Source: Bacillota bacterium
GTDB lineage: Bacteria; Bacillota; Clostridia; Christensenellales; SZUA-584
Assembly (NCBI GenBank): GCA_023406895.1
Contig: JAEXTV010000014.1
Location: forward strand, 62,001 to 126,000
Direction: 5' to 3'
Length of the DNA: 64,000 nucleotides
Shown: in pieces, positions 1 through 8,115 of the stretch
Layout: each line of letters starts with the position of its first letter
How positions within the stretch are numbered: the first letter of the stretch is position 1
Translations under genes and position numbers: made by a program
Notes under the pieces: generated by a model
The model's database searches: none
Told to the model about the DNA's origin: nothing
The model's input: the letters and a program-made list of their open reading frames with translations, nothing else

Positions 1-522
1 CGGGCGGGCCGCATCAAAGGGCGCGAAGGTTCCGTCACGCAGATCCCGATACTCTCGATGCCTGAAGACGACAAAACGCACCCGATTCCGGACTTAACGG
101 GCTACATCACGGAAGGACAGATCATTCTCTCGCGCGAGCTGCTGCGCAAAGGCGTCACACCGCCCATCGACGTGCTGCCGTCACTCTCGCGCCTCAAAGA
201 TAAGGGTATCGGCAAGGGCAAAACGCGCGAGGACCATGCGGATACGATGAACCAGCTGTTTGCGGCATACGCACGCGGCAAAGATGCCAAAGAGCTCTCG
301 GTGATTCTCGGCGAGGCCGCGCTGTCTGACGTGGATAAGCTCTATGCAAAATTTGCGGACGCATTTGAAAAGCAGTATGTCTCTCAGGGGTATGAGACGA
401 ACCGCACGATAGAAGAAACGCTCGATCTCGGATGGAAGCTCTTAAAGATACTGCCGAAAGCGGAGCTCAAGCGCATCAAGGACGAATTTATCGAAAAATA
501 TCTGCCGGCGGACGAGGACTAA
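1..522 (+). CDS. ntpB: V-type ATP synthase subunit B, 3' part (partial)
   Basis: C-terminal 173 residues of the non-catalytic B subunit of a V/A-type ATPase; the reading frame is open from base 1, so the N-terminus lies outside the window. Family landmarks are the stretch running from SVTQIPILSMPEDDKTHPIP into DLTGYITEGQIILSRELLRK, then PPIDVLPSLSRLKDKG and a terminal ELKRIKDEFIEKYLP. B alternates with catalytic subunit A in the soluble V1 head and has no working nucleotide hydrolysis site of its own. The stop is 3 nt before ntpD, so the two are cotranslated in the usual A-B-D order. Whether the complex makes ATP or pumps ions cannot be told from this fragment. Confidence 0.97.
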   Translation, partial: RAGRIKGREGSVTQIPILSMPEDDKTHPIPDLTGYITEGQIILSRELLRKGVTPPIDVLPSLSRLKDKGIGKGKTREDHADTMNQLFAAYARGKDAKELSVILGEAALSDVDKLYAKFADAFEKQYVSQGYETNRTIEETLDLGWKLLKILPKAELKRIKDEFIEKYLPADED

Positions 523-525
523 ACA

Positions 526-1164
526 ATGGCTGTTTTACGTGTGAACCCCACACGCATGGAATTAACCAAGCTTAAAAAACGCCTGGTGACGGCCACGCGG
601 GGGCACAAGCTGCTCAAAGACAAACGCGACGAGATGGTACGGCAGTTTATGCTGCTGATCCGCCGCAACAAAACGCTGCGCGAAGAAGTGGAAGCGGCGC
701 TTTCTGACGCGCTCGCGGGATTTGTGCTCGCACGTGTGGCGATGTCTAAAGACTCGATGGACGAAGCCCTTATGTATCCGATACGCGAGGTGGAGCTCTC
801 CATCAGCCGTGCGAACATCATGAGCGTGGATGTGCCGAAAATCAGCTACAAAGAGAAGAAGCAGGAGCGTTCGTTCTTCCCGTATGGGCTGCTTACCACA
901 TCGGCCGAGCTCGATAACGCGACAACAAAGCTTTCGAGCGTGCTGCCGCAGATGGTGGAGCTCGCTGAACTCGAGAAAACATGCAACATGCTGGCGGATG
1001 AGATTGAGAAAACGCGACGGCGCGTGAACGCACTCGAGTATGTGATGATTCCGCAGCTACAGGAGACCATCCGCTATATCCGAATGAAGCTTGACGAAAA
1101 TGAGCGCGGCAACTTGACACGGCTCATGAAAACCAAGGACATGATTGCCAAACGCGAGGCGTAA
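526..1164 (+). CDS. ntpD: V-type ATP synthase subunit D
   Basis: Subunit D (212 residues, normal for the family) is the central rotor shaft that passes through the A3B3 head. The start MAVLRVNPTRMELTKLKKRL and the heptad-rich helices at both ends (about residues 10-75 and 140-205) are the long antiparallel coiled coil of the shaft. It begins 3 nt after the subunit B stop. A strong intrinsic terminator follows immediately, so D appears to be the last gene of this ATPase operon. Confidence 0.96.
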   Translation: MAVLRVNPTRMELTKLKKRLVTATRGHKLLKDKRDEMVRQFMLLIRRNKTLREEVEAALSDALAGFVLARVAMSKDSMDEALMYPIREVELSISRANIMSVDVPKISYKEKKQERSFFPYGLLTTSAELDNATTKLSSVLPQMVELAELEKTCNMLADEIEKTRRRVNALEYVMIPQLQETIRYIRMKLDENERGNLTRLMKTKDMIAKREA

Positions 1165-1171
1165 ACACACA

Positions 1172-1198
1172 AAGGAGAGAATTTAACTCTCCTTTTTT
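1172..1198 (+). terminator. Intrinsic terminator of the V-ATPase operon
   Basis: Perfect stem AGGAGAG / CTCTCCT with a 7-nt loop followed by a run of six T, starting 8 nt after the ntpD stop. Confidence 0.85.
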
Positions 1199-1214
1199 GA
1201 AAGAAGGGGTATGT

Positions 1215-1709
1215 GTGAAACGAAAAACACTGGTTTTGGTGCTTTGCATGGTACCGCTCCTCGCATGCTTTGGCTGCGGGTCGGTAGAAACGGCCGCTTC
1301 GGCAAGCGATGCCGACGTGCCCACTGAATTCGCATACGACGGCAGCATCATAAGCGGTCTGCTCGACCGCATCATTGCATCACCGAATAAAGTGGAATCG
1401 TACCCGGTGCAGATCACAAGCGCGGAGCTCGTTCGGCAGGGCTGCCTCATACATTACGACAAGCTCGCCTACAACGATAATTACGTGCGCGGCAGCACAG
1501 ACCCCGCGGAATCGTATCTTATCAACGAGGAAGAACTCGACGAGCAGACTGCGGTTTACAACGCTTATCTTAGCTGCGCCAAACTGGACACGCCTTATTT
1601 GGACAAAACCTTTGTGGAATACATTAAAAACAAAAAGAGCGGCGCGCCCTTCACGCTGTATTGGCTGGACGGCCAGGTGATTTTCGTCAGCGAGATCAAA
1701 ATATCGTAA
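1215..1709 (+). CDS. Predicted lipoprotein of unknown function
   Basis: I do not recognise the family. The GTG at 1215 is preferred because AAGGGG lies just upstream; a TTG at 1197 in the same frame would add six residues. From GTG the protein (164 residues) begins MKRKTLVLVLCMVPLLACFG, a basic start, hydrophobic core and lipobox LLAC, so it is probably lipid-anchored outside the membrane. The rest is soluble, about 140 residues, with an acidic middle. It stands alone between two terminators, downstream of the V-ATPase genes but transcriptionally separate, so context says little about its role. Confidence 0.75.
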   Translation: MKRKTLVLVLCMVPLLACFGCGSVETAASASDADVPTEFAYDGSIISGLLDRIIASPNKVESYPVQITSAELVRQGCLIHYDKLAYNDNYVRGSTDPAESYLINEEELDEQTAVYNAYLSCAKLDTPYLDKTFVEYIKNKKSGAPFTLYWLDGQVIFVSEIKIS

Positions 1710-1712
1710 TGG

Positions 1713-1751
1713 AATTAACAATTAAAAATTAACAATTAAAAATTAACAATT
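1713..1751 (+). repeat. 14-bp tandem repeat, 2.8 copies
   Basis: AATTAACAATTAAA is repeated twice plus a partial third copy, immediately after the lipoprotein stop and before its terminator. The unit is itself almost self-complementary and very AT-rich. Confidence 0.8.
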
Positions 1752-1755
1752 GAAG

Positions 1756-1781
1756 GACGCTCCGGAACCGGAGCGTTTTTT
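1756..1781 (+). terminator. Intrinsic terminator after the lipoprotein gene
   Basis: Nine-bp perfect stem ACGCTCCGG / CCGGAGCGT with an AA loop and a T6 tail. Confidence 0.9.
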
Positions 1782-1807
1782 GCTTCCTCTATTTTCAACA
1801 TAAGCGA

Positions 1808-1946
1808 AAGCCTCCTTTTAAAAGGAGGTGGCACGCGCAGCGTGACGGAGGATTGCGGTTTACATAGCATTAGATTCATCCTAGCAGGCAGCAGCTCATG
1901 CTACCCTGAGCGTGAGCGAAGGGTCCCATGTCAAAAGAGCGCTAAG
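1808..1946 (+). repeat. Interspersed palindromic repeat, copy 1
   Basis: Begins with the palindrome CCTCCTTTTAAAAGGAGG, then a second small hairpin CACGC-GCA-GCGTG, then ACGGAGGATTGCGGTTTA and, about 50 bp on, CCCTGAGCGTGAGCGAAGGG and GTCCCATGTCAAA. The same order of blocks recurs at 2179-2320. No reading frame across it looks protein-like. It fits a small non-autonomous interspersed element or a folded RNA. Confidence 0.7.
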
Positions 1947-2087
1947 CCAAGGAATGCTGGTCCACTTAATAGTCACCGTTGGCGCATCAATCTGCATGAC
2001 AAAAGGATACTGCATGTTTCTTCTGATTTTCACAGTTTGAAGTGGATTGAGAACGGTTCGTCGGAGATAAGAAGCTACGCGCAATGA

Positions 2088-2178
2088 TTACTCCCTCCAT
2101 CAATTGCCCGATAAATCGGCCAATTGCCACCTCCCTCATTGAGGGAGGCAGGGGCAAAGCGTAGCTAAATCGGCGAAT
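2088..2178 (+). repeat. Partial interspersed repeat, degenerate middle copy
   Basis: Contains ACTCCCTCCATCA and then the hairpin CCTCCCTCATTGAGGGAGG followed by CAGGGGCAAAGC. The second half recurs at 2321-2356 as CTCCCTCCGTCATCGAGGGA followed by GGCAGGGGCAAAGC. The gap between genes at 1710-2558 is filled almost entirely by such blocks; nothing coding is visible in it. Confidence 0.55.
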
Positions 2179-2356
2179 AAGCCTCCTTTTGAAAGGAGGT
2201 GGCACGCGCAGTGTGACGGAGGATTGCGGTTTATATAACAGCATGTTTACGCAAGCAGGCAGAAGCTCATGTCACCCTGAGCGTGAGCGAAGGGTCCCAT
2301 GTCAAATGAGCGCTAAGCAACTCCCTCCGTCATCGAGGGAGGCAGGGGCAAAGCAC
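2179..2356 (+). repeat. Interspersed palindromic repeat, copy 2 plus tail hairpin
   Basis: Second copy of the 1808-1946 element in the same orientation with the same block order (AGCCTCCTTTTGAAAGGAGG, GTGGCACGCGCAGTGTGACG, GAGGATTGCGGTTTA, CCCTGAGCGTGAGCGAAGGG). It runs straight into an inverted CTCCCTCCGTCATCGAGGGA hairpin that matches the block at 2088-2178. Confidence 0.7.
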
Positions 2357-2558
2357 ATTGATTGGCTGTTTAAGATTTAATAAAATCATTTTCAGCTTTA
2401 TCTCCACCCCAATTGCATAGCGCAGCTATATCGGCGAAAAAGGCGTCTGCACAGATGCCATAAAGGCAGATTTTGTGCAGCGTGACAAAGGTACGCAATC
2501 ATACGAAATACCCATATTTCATATGATTAAGCGAAATACATATAAGGAGCGTTGCCAT

Positions 2559-3056
2559 ATGGATACCACCATCAGCCTTGATTATCCCATCAGCAAGGCT
2601 TTTGAAGGCCGTTATTATATCGGCCATACGCCCGTCCTGCCGCTCACATCCATCGCTTGGGGAGCGCTGCTGAATCCTGTTGATTCCCCCGTGAACCTTT
2701 ACGTCCGAGTCTTCACCGTCTGCAATTTCTCAGCCACACCGTTTCAAGCGCAGGCATGGCTTGGTGCGCCGCTCGAAAACGCGGAGGTTTCGCCGCATGT
2801 ATCGCCCAGCAACATCGCAAAAAAACCACTGCGCGACCCATATGTGCGCCTTCTTTACGCAAACAGTTCCGGCACGCCGACCTGCGGCACCAGCCTTTTC
2901 TCTCGCATCGCACAGCCCAACGCGACCATCGTGGGTCAGTACGACGGAGAGATCATTATCCCGCCCGGTTCATCGTTTGCGGTTTACCTTTTCTCACCGG
3001 GCGCGCAGCGCATCAACGCCGAACTGGCGTTAGGCTGGTGGGAGGAATACGCATAA
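2559..3056 (+). CDS. Small unknown protein, possibly DUF6143-like
   Basis: The start at 2559 has AAGGAG nine bases upstream; the 28 residues that could be added in frame before it have no such signal. The 165-residue product has no signal peptide or membrane helix and is rich in beta-forming and Pro/Ser/Asn residues. Recognisable stretches are LNPVDSPVNLYVRVFTVCNF, HVSPSNIAKKPL, IIIPPGSSFAVYLFSPGAQR and a final LGWWEEYA. From memory this pattern resembles a clostridial family of unknown function (DUF6143), but I could not check. It converges on the ypeB-sleB-spoIIR cluster with a 3-nt gap, so a spore-surface role is possible but is only a guess. Confidence 0.7.
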   Translation: MDTTISLDYPISKAFEGRYYIGHTPVLPLTSIAWGALLNPVDSPVNLYVRVFTVCNFSATPFQAQAWLGAPLENAEVSPHVSPSNIAKKPLRDPYVRLLYANSSGTPTCGTSLFSRIAQPNATIVGQYDGEIIIPPGSSFAVYLFSPGAQRINAELALGWWEEYA

Positions 3057-3059
3057 GCG

Positions 3060-4382
3060 CTACATCACGAGCGTACCGTTATTCGTATGCTGAATCATGA
3101 ATATATCTTCTTCCACGCCTGTTTGGGCGTTGACATAGATGATATAGTCCTGACCGTCGATGGCGCCCGTGAACTCCCAGCATACTTTTTCTTCGTTTGT
3201 ATCCATCGGAATCAGCGCAAGGCGCACGCCCTGCACCTGAATGCCGGCGGTGAGCATTTGCTGTGCCTGTTCCTGCGTGAGGGCGGGAGGGTTCAGCGTG
3301 CGCGATTTGTGAGACATTAAGTAATTGTGCGCGTCCATACCCACAACCGTCGCCGTGGGGATGTCCACCCACACTTTGATCAGATCGGGGTACAACACGA
3401 TATTGTCCTGCATGGGTGCGAGATTAATCACAGCCATGCCATCGTAAAACTGGGCGTAGCTCGCCGCGCTCGGCCCGTAGCCCTTGTCAATCAGATACTG
3501 CTGCGCCGCATTCGCCAGCTGCTCGTATTTCTCATCGGTAGGCACAGCGGAAATACCGCCGTCGGTGGACATCATGGTCCAAAGCACCTGCGACCCCTGT
3601 TTGCTGATGTAAATCTCAAACGCCTTCCCGTTCATATTGCCTCTAAACCCAAAGCTCGGAATCGTACCGTCTTGTTCGCCCGCATCCGCCAAGGCTGTTG
3701 CATCCACACCCAAAAACTGAGCGGCTGTTTGTGCGGCTTGCTCACGCGTCACCTCAAAATCGCCGAGGCCTTCGGGCTGCTTGTCCTCAGTGCTTTCGGA
3801 AAACGGGCCATCGTATACGAGACGCGGAAACTGCTGATTCGTAAAATCGAGGTTGCCCGCCTGCTCATCCGAGGCAAGAAACACGTCCTCCGCGAACCCG
3901 TTGTCATCCGGATAGCCGCTGCTCCACATTGTGTTGAGCTCGTTATACACCTCGCTGCACGACGACGCAAGCTGCTGAATCTGGTTGAAATCGTCCTGTG
4001 TGAGCGTTTCACCGCGCGAAAGCTTATCCGCAAGATAGTGGCAGTAATCGCCTGTGCGATTGACAAACTGTGTGAGCGTTGATGTGCCTGAAAACGATAC
4101 GGGTAATGCCGCAAGCGAGCTTTCTGTGTCGCCCGTCTGCCGCCAGACGTCCATCAGCAGCATCGTGTATTGGTTGGCACCATACGAGGCCTTGAGCTTG
4201 TAAAGCTTAGCCTCCAAACTCGTTACATCTGTCATGAGCTGCTCAAACGATTTGGTATACAGCGCGCTAATCTGGTTTTTAAGCTGCTGCTTCTGGCTGT
4301 GAAACACAATGGTCGTCACTGTCAGCGTCACAATCAGCACGCCGGCCGCCGCTGCCGCAATAATTTTATAAATCCTTTTCAT
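3060..4382 (-). CDS. ypeB: Germination protein YpeB
   Basis: YpeB is needed in spore formers to place and stabilise the cortex-lytic enzyme SleB in the dormant spore. The protein (440 residues) has one N-terminal membrane helix (about 7-28), a helical domain to about residue 200 (KSFEQLMTDVTSLEAKLYKL, ETLTQDDFNQIQQLASSCSE), and a C-terminal region of PepSY-like repeats ending CWEFTGAIDGQDYIIYVNAQ followed by TGVEEDIFMI. Length and domain order match the family. It lies 10 nt downstream of sleB on the same strand, the classical sleB-ypeB pair, so the two are probably cotranscribed during late forespore development. Confidence 0.93.
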   Translation of the reverse strand: MKRIYKIIAAAAAGVLIVTLTVTTIVFHSQKQQLKNQISALYTKSFEQLMTDVTSLEAKLYKLKASYGANQYTMLLMDVWRQTGDTESSLAALPVSFSGTSTLTQFVNRTGDYCHYLADKLSRGETLTQDDFNQIQQLASSCSEVYNELNTMWSSGYPDDNGFAEDVFLASDEQAGNLDFTNQQFPRLVYDGPFSESTEDKQPEGLGDFEVTREQAAQTAAQFLGVDATALADAGEQDGTIPSFGFRGNMNGKAFEIYISKQGSQVLWTMMSTDGGISAVPTDEKYEQLANAAQQYLIDKGYGPSAASYAQFYDGMAVINLAPMQDNIVLYPDLIKVWVDIPTATVVGMDAHNYLMSHKSRTLNPPALTQEQAQQMLTAGIQVQGVRLALIPMDTNEEKVCWEFTGAIDGQDYIIYVNAQTGVEEDIFMIQHTNNGTLVM

Positions 4383-4392
4383 GGGGCCCCTC

Positions 4393-5055
4393 CTAGCTGC
4401 AGAAAATGTGATCGCCGATGGTGCAGATCACCGGGCGCGATCGGATGTATTTGTTGCTCGTCTTGGCGGGATTGTAGTAAAAAAGCGCGCCGCCCGATGG
4501 GTCCCACCCGTTCAGTGCATCTCTTGCCGCGCGCAGCGAGCTTTCGTCGGGCGCGAGGTTAATCTGCCCGTCGTCCACCACAGAAAACGCGCCGCTTTGG
4601 TAAATCACCTTTGCGATGCTGTTGGGGAACAGCGAGCTTTCCACACGGTTTAATACCACCGCCGCCACGGCCACCATGCCCTTGTACGGCTCACCGCGCG
4701 CCTCACCGTGCACAAGTCTTGCGAGCAAATACACATCCTTATCGCTTGAGCTGTTGCCGCTTGGCCCGGAGGGTGCCGCCACGCCGAGTTTTTCCGCCGT
4801 CTGCGCGCCCACGATACCGTCCACCGTGATGCCATGCTTCTTTTGGAACGCAATCACGGCATCCTGCGTCTGTGCGCCGTAGTAGCCGTCCACATTGCCT
4901 TTGTAATAGCCCCAGTCCTTCAGACGCTGCTGAATTTCCCGTATGGCGTCGCCGCTTGAGCCCATTTTGTACGATGCAACGGGCAAAACAGCGCTGCCGC
5001 AGCACAATAAAACCGCAAGCAATAAAAGTGCAAGCGGTTTTAGTTTCTTTTTCAT
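4393..5055 (-). CDS. sleB: Spore cortex-lytic enzyme SleB
   Basis: SleB is a lytic transglycosylase that opens spore cortex peptidoglycan (muramic-lactam containing) during germination. The start at 5055 is set by AAGGAG just upstream; the longer frame upstream lacks a signal. The protein (220 residues) has a signal sequence (KKKLKPLALLLLAVLLCCGS), a peptidoglycan-binding domain (about 35-95, IQQRLKDWGYYKGNVDGYYG), and the hydrolase_2 catalytic domain (about 115-220) with LLARLVHGEARGEPYKGM, whose HGEA glutamate is the expected catalytic residue, then VAAVVLNRV and GALFYYNP. Gene order spoIIR-sleB-ypeB with gaps of 34 and 10 nt indicates one transcription unit. Confidence 0.95.
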   Translation of the reverse strand: MKKKLKPLALLLLAVLLCCGSAVLPVASYKMGSSGDAIREIQQRLKDWGYYKGNVDGYYGAQTQDAVIAFQKKHGITVDGIVGAQTAEKLGVAAPSGPSGNSSSDKDVYLLARLVHGEARGEPYKGMVAVAAVVLNRVESSLFPNSIAKVIYQSGAFSVVDDGQINLAPDESSLRAARDALNGWDPSGGALFYYNPAKTSNKYIRSRPVICTIGDHIFCS

Positions 5056-5089
5056 ATCGCCGGTCTCCTTGATGAAAATGTACGGCAGG

Positions 5090-5614
5090 TTATGAAAACA
5101 GGCTCCCGAACAACTCCGCGAAGAACGAGGTGTATTCCACTTTGGTGGCCCCTTCGTCGAGGCCGTCAATCTCCGTGAGACAGAGCGGGGGGAACATCAC
5201 ACACCACCAGTTGTGTCCTTCGCCTTCACCGAGCGAAATCCTCAGCGCCTGATAGTCACCTTCGGGGTATGTCACGTTCTGATAGGTTCTGTCGGGGAAG
5301 TGGAACGTGCCCACCTGTGCCGTGGCCGTGTAGTCAAATCCGTTTGCGGCCAGCGTTTCATTTGCCGTCTTTTCTATTATCTCAAGGTTCTTTTCGATAT
5401 ATGCGCGCGCTTCCTGCGCGTTTGTGCACTGCAAAATTCCGTTCTTTGTGGCTTCGAGCACCGCGTCACGCACCTGCATTTTTACCTGCTGATCCGCATC
5501 GCTGTCGGAGTTCGCGATGACATGCAGGCGAAACGGCGTGGGCGCGCACGCAGATAGGAGCAGCACCAGCGCCATCAATATCGCGAGCGCCGATAGCTTT
5601 TTATTTGTGGTCAT
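5090..5614 (-). CDS. spoIIR: Stage II sporulation protein R
   Basis: SpoIIR is the forespore-made secreted signal that activates the SpoIIGA protease, which then processes pro-sigma-E in the mother cell. The protein (174 residues) starts MTTNKKLSALAILMALVLLL with a signal sequence and carries the family blocks RLHVIANSDSDADQQVKMQV, RDAVL and GHNWWCVMFPPLCL. Length is somewhat short for the family. A candidate sigma-F promoter lies about 45-70 bases upstream. It heads a cluster with sleB and ypeB; having spoIIR beside germination genes is unlike Bacillus subtilis, where they are unlinked. Confidence 0.95.
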   Translation of the reverse strand: MTTNKKLSALAILMALVLLLSACAPTPFRLHVIANSDSDADQQVKMQVRDAVLEATKNGILQCTNAQEARAYIEKNLEIIEKTANETLAANGFDYTATAQVGTFHFPDRTYQNVTYPEGDYQALRISLGEGEGHNWWCVMFPPLCLTEIDGLDEGATKVEYTSFFAELFGSLFS

Positions 5615-5657
5615 TGTTCCTTACCTTTTGTATCAGTGTCATATATATGCGCTATCA

Positions 5658-5685
5658 ATTATGACCACATACACAAATTATATAC
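5658..5685 (-). promoter_or_regulatory. Candidate sigma-F promoter for spoIIR
   Basis: On the minus strand GTATA (5685-5681) and GGTCATAAT (5666-5658) are separated by 14 nt, close to the forespore sigma-F pattern of a GYATA -35 and a GGnnAnnnT -10. The B. subtilis spoIIR gene is known to use sigma-F. Confidence 0.45.
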
Positions 5686-5865
5686 ATGAGATAAAAAATG
5701 CATTGTGTTTCATTACATTTTTAACTTTGTTCGATACGACAATATTGTTTTAATATTGGCTATATGGTATTTATAAGCATTACTAATTATTTTAGATATT
5801 TATGTGATTACATAGTTCTATAGTTTTTTGGATTGTGCGGAGGGATATCTATGAGGGTATAGAAA

Positions 5866-5929
5866 AGTCCTTGTAAAAACCAAAAGGCGCGAACCCTGCC
5901 GCAAAGCGGCAGCTGGCTTATCAAGGGCT
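5866..5929. other. Structured non-coding element, identity unknown
   Basis: AGTCCTTG (5866-5873) pairs with CAAGGGCT (5922-5929) through one G-U; inside is the perfect hairpin CTGCCGC-AAA-GCGGCAG (5896-5912), and part of the arms (about 5877-5882 with 5914-5919) can extend the stem. Each strand gives one wobble and one mismatch, so the transcribed strand is unclear. It lies in the AT-rich gap 5615-6055 between spoIIR and an unknown gene, with no T-run to make it a plain terminator. I could not match it to a riboswitch or 6S RNA consensus I remember. Apart from this and the spoIIR promoter the gap holds nothing I can name. Confidence 0.4.
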
Positions 5930-6055
5930 AATCTTATGGTAGCACATAAAGTCTCATTGTCAATTATATAAATTAAAGGATTAATTGTGTTTAATAATAA
6001 TACCCGATCATTGCCCCTCATGCGGTGAAAAATTGCGCGGCAGGTAGCAAAACGA

Positions 6056-6676
6056 TCATAATGCGGAGGCTTCCGGCAGCCCTTCTTGGGGGGAGGGCGC
6101 TACAAACAACTCGCTTGTTGTATCAATGACTAAACTCTCCGCAATGCGTTTCATGGTCGAAAGCTCAGAATCTGTCGCCGTTTGATCAGCATCGGGGCCG
6201 ACAAAAGTACGATAAGCATCGAACTCGATCACACCGTGAGGCGCTCTGAAAAAATACCGATAGCCATGAAACAACGCTTCTTCATCATTGATTGTTGTAC
6301 CGACATGGCGGTATTCAAGCATGAACCCGTCTGCTCCGTTGATCACAAACATTTTTTCTTTGCCAATAATCTCGCTGCCATAGTATTCTTTCAGATCAAA
6401 CGTGCATTCTTCAACTGTATTGCCGTTGAGGTAATACACGCTGATATACTGATTGTGATTATTACTATTGAGGTCGAGCAGCAGGCCTTCGTCTTTCTCC
6501 CCTTCATCGCTGCTCCAACTACAGGGAATTGTCACACTGACGGTGCCATCGGGCGAGCTTATCGTTTGATCGTATGAAGATAAGGGCGAATTGTCTTTTC
6601 CTTCTTTGACATAATACATCGATTGAGTTTGAACCAAGAACAACATAAGTAGAATCATCGTTAATCTTCTAAGCAT
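6056..6676 (-). CDS. Predicted secreted protein of unknown function
   Basis: A 206-residue protein starting with a probable signal peptide (MLRRLTMILLMLFLVQTQSM). I do not recognise the family. The mature part reads like a compact alpha/beta fold of about 170 residues (ISSPDGTVSVTIPCSWSSDE, ADGFMLEYRHVG, HGYRYFFRAPHGVIEFDAY, STMKRIAESLVI), reminiscent of secreted PsbP/DUF1795-like domains that follow a VTIP-W pattern, but the match is only by eye. GGGGTG upstream can serve as ribosome-binding site. It stands alone, with gene-poor AT-rich DNA on both sides. Confidence 0.7.
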   Translation of the reverse strand: MLRRLTMILLMLFLVQTQSMYYVKEGKDNSPLSSYDQTISSPDGTVSVTIPCSWSSDEGEKDEGLLLDLNSNNHNQYISVYYLNGNTVEECTFDLKEYYGSEIIGKEKMFVINGADGFMLEYRHVGTTINDEEALFHGYRYFFRAPHGVIEFDAYRTFVGPDADQTATDSELSTMKRIAESLVIDTTSELFVAPSPQEGLPEASAL

Positions 6677-6940
6677 TCCGGCACCCCATATCTCTGCGAA
6701 TATATGATATGACTCATATTATATATGATATCCTTTTATTAGTATACATCCTTTTACATCAATGTCTGACGCGTCCAATTTTTCACATGATCCGGCTCTT
6801 AATATGACTCGTGAATTGTACCTTTCCCGATAATTAAGAAAAATCCCGCCGCATACCATAATTTGTTGATTATGGCCTTAAACTTGTGTGTATTTTATTG
6901 ATATATCACTCATTTGCTATTTCTCTCGTCTAGCCTTTTG

Positions 6941-6949
6941 TGCTATAAT
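6941..6949 (+). promoter_or_regulatory. Extended -10 promoter before the DUF1934 gene
   Basis: TGCTATAAT is an extended -10 (TGn followed by TATAAT), 27 nt before the ATG at 6977; no good -35 is visible, as is usual for this class. The rest of the 6677-6976 gap is AT-rich and shows no gene. Confidence 0.6.
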
Positions 6950-6976
6950 GGTCTGTGAAATTTTAAGGAGGCCAAA

Positions 6977-7405
6977 ATGCAGCGGGTTTTGCTAAACATA
7001 ACGGGTACCCAACATGAAGGTGATTCGAACGAGCGTATCGAATTAATCACCGAAGGCCGCCTGATCAAAAAGCCCGAAGGGCTTTTCATCGAATACGACG
7101 AAAGCGAGCTGACCGGTATTGACGGCTGTACCACCACGCTTGTGTTCACGGACGACAGCGTCACGATTGAGCGCAACGGCACGCTCAATATGCAGATGGT
7201 TTTCTCGCCGGGCCGCGTTTTCGACAGCAGTCTTGAAACACCTTACGGCTCTGTCAGCCTTCATGTGTTCGCCTCGTTGGTGGAAAGCGAGCTCAGTGAA
7301 AACGAAGGCCGCCTGCGTCTCGAATACGAATTAAGCCTGGGCACTCTTTCGACTTTTAACAAGCTTGACCTCTCGTTTAAAAGTATGGAAGAATGCGTAA
7401 ATTAA
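6977..7405 (+). CDS. DUF1934 (YwiB-like) beta-barrel protein
   Basis: A 142-residue cytoplasmic protein matching the DUF1934 family: start MQRVLLNITGTQ, middle EGLFIEYDESELTGIDGCTT and VTIERNGTLNMQMVF, end LRLEYELSLGTLSTFNKLDL. The family folds as a small lipocalin-like barrel and its biochemical role is unknown. AAGGAGG gives a strong start. It heads a plus-strand run with the metallo-hydrolase (27 nt on) and pyrG; in many Bacillota a DUF1934 gene lies near pyrG, so the linkage is ordinary. Confidence 0.85.
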   Translation: MQRVLLNITGTQHEGDSNERIELITEGRLIKKPEGLFIEYDESELTGIDGCTTTLVFTDDSVTIERNGTLNMQMVFSPGRVFDSSLETPYGSVSLHVFASLVESELSENEGRLRLEYELSLGTLSTFNKLDLSFKSMEECVN

Positions 7406-7432
7406 ATATGAATCGGAAACTGAGGTGATAAA

Positions 7433-8080
7433 ATGCTTATTGAATGGCTTGGTCATTCCTGCTTCAAGGTCACACTGAAAAACGGTACACGCATATTGCT
7501 TGACCCTTATGACGACCGTATCGGCCACACACTGCACGATGTGGAGGCCGATATCGTGACGATCAGTCATGCGCATCATGACCACAACTACGTATCATGC
7601 GTCACCGGCAATTATACGGTGGTGGACAAGCCCGGCACATACACGTTCGGCGAGCTCACCATTGAAGGAATTAAAACCTGGCACGACAAAGTAAACGGTG
7701 CGCAGCGCGGCGAAAACATCTGCTTTATGCTGACCATCAATGGCATGCGGCTTTGCCACATGGGCGATATCGGGATTGTTCCGGGCGGCGACATCATCCA
7801 AAAACTCAAAGGTACTGAGATCCTGCTGATTCCCGTTGGCGGCAAGTTTACGATTGATGCGTGCGAAGCGCTGCAGGTCTGCGAAGCGATTGAGCCGAAC
7901 ATCATCATTCCTATGCATTTTCAGACGGCAGAAACAGGCCTGGACCTCGCGCCGTTAAGCGATTTTCTTGAAGCCGCGGGCCGCGAGTATGATGTGTCTC
8001 AGCTTGGCAAAGGCTATATCAATATTGATAAAGCGACACTTAAAAAGCGCACGCGTATTATTGTGATGGAGTATCTGTAA
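7433..8080 (+). CDS. Metallo-beta-lactamase-fold hydrolase, UPF0173-like
   Basis: A 215-residue MBL-fold enzyme of the YtkL/UPF0173 type. The metal-binding signature SHAHHDHNYV (about residues 44-53) supplies the HxHxDH motif; further ligands are HMGDIGIVPG (about 107-116) and a late IIPMHFQT. There is no signal peptide or extra domain. Family members are annotated as metal-dependent hydrolases without an established substrate. The gene follows the DUF1934 gene closely and is 35 nt before pyrG, so the three probably share a transcript. Confidence 0.88.
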   Translation: MLIEWLGHSCFKVTLKNGTRILLDPYDDRIGHTLHDVEADIVTISHAHHDHNYVSCVTGNYTVVDKPGTYTFGELTIEGIKTWHDKVNGAQRGENICFMLTINGMRLCHMGDIGIVPGGDIIQKLKGTEILLIPVGGKFTIDACEALQVCEAIEPNIIIPMHFQTAETGLDLAPLSDFLEAAGREYDVSQLGKGYINIDKATLKKRTRIIVMEYL

Positions 8081-8115
8081 ACATAAAAATTGTTTTGTTA
8101 TTTATGGAGGGGTTA

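Noticed and set aside
1808..2360. Possible short CRISPR-like array from repeated blocks
   Set aside because: Only two full copies with unequal spacing and internally palindromic blocks; no regular spacers and no cas genes.
5914..5930. CTTATCAAG resembling the first bases of an S-box (SAM-I) riboswitch
   Set aside because: The following conserved SAM-I core (GAGGGA, GAAACC, GGCAACC) is absent.
5818..6021. 67-codon frame on the minus strand
   Set aside because: Spans the structured element at 5866-5929, has no start signal and a random composition.
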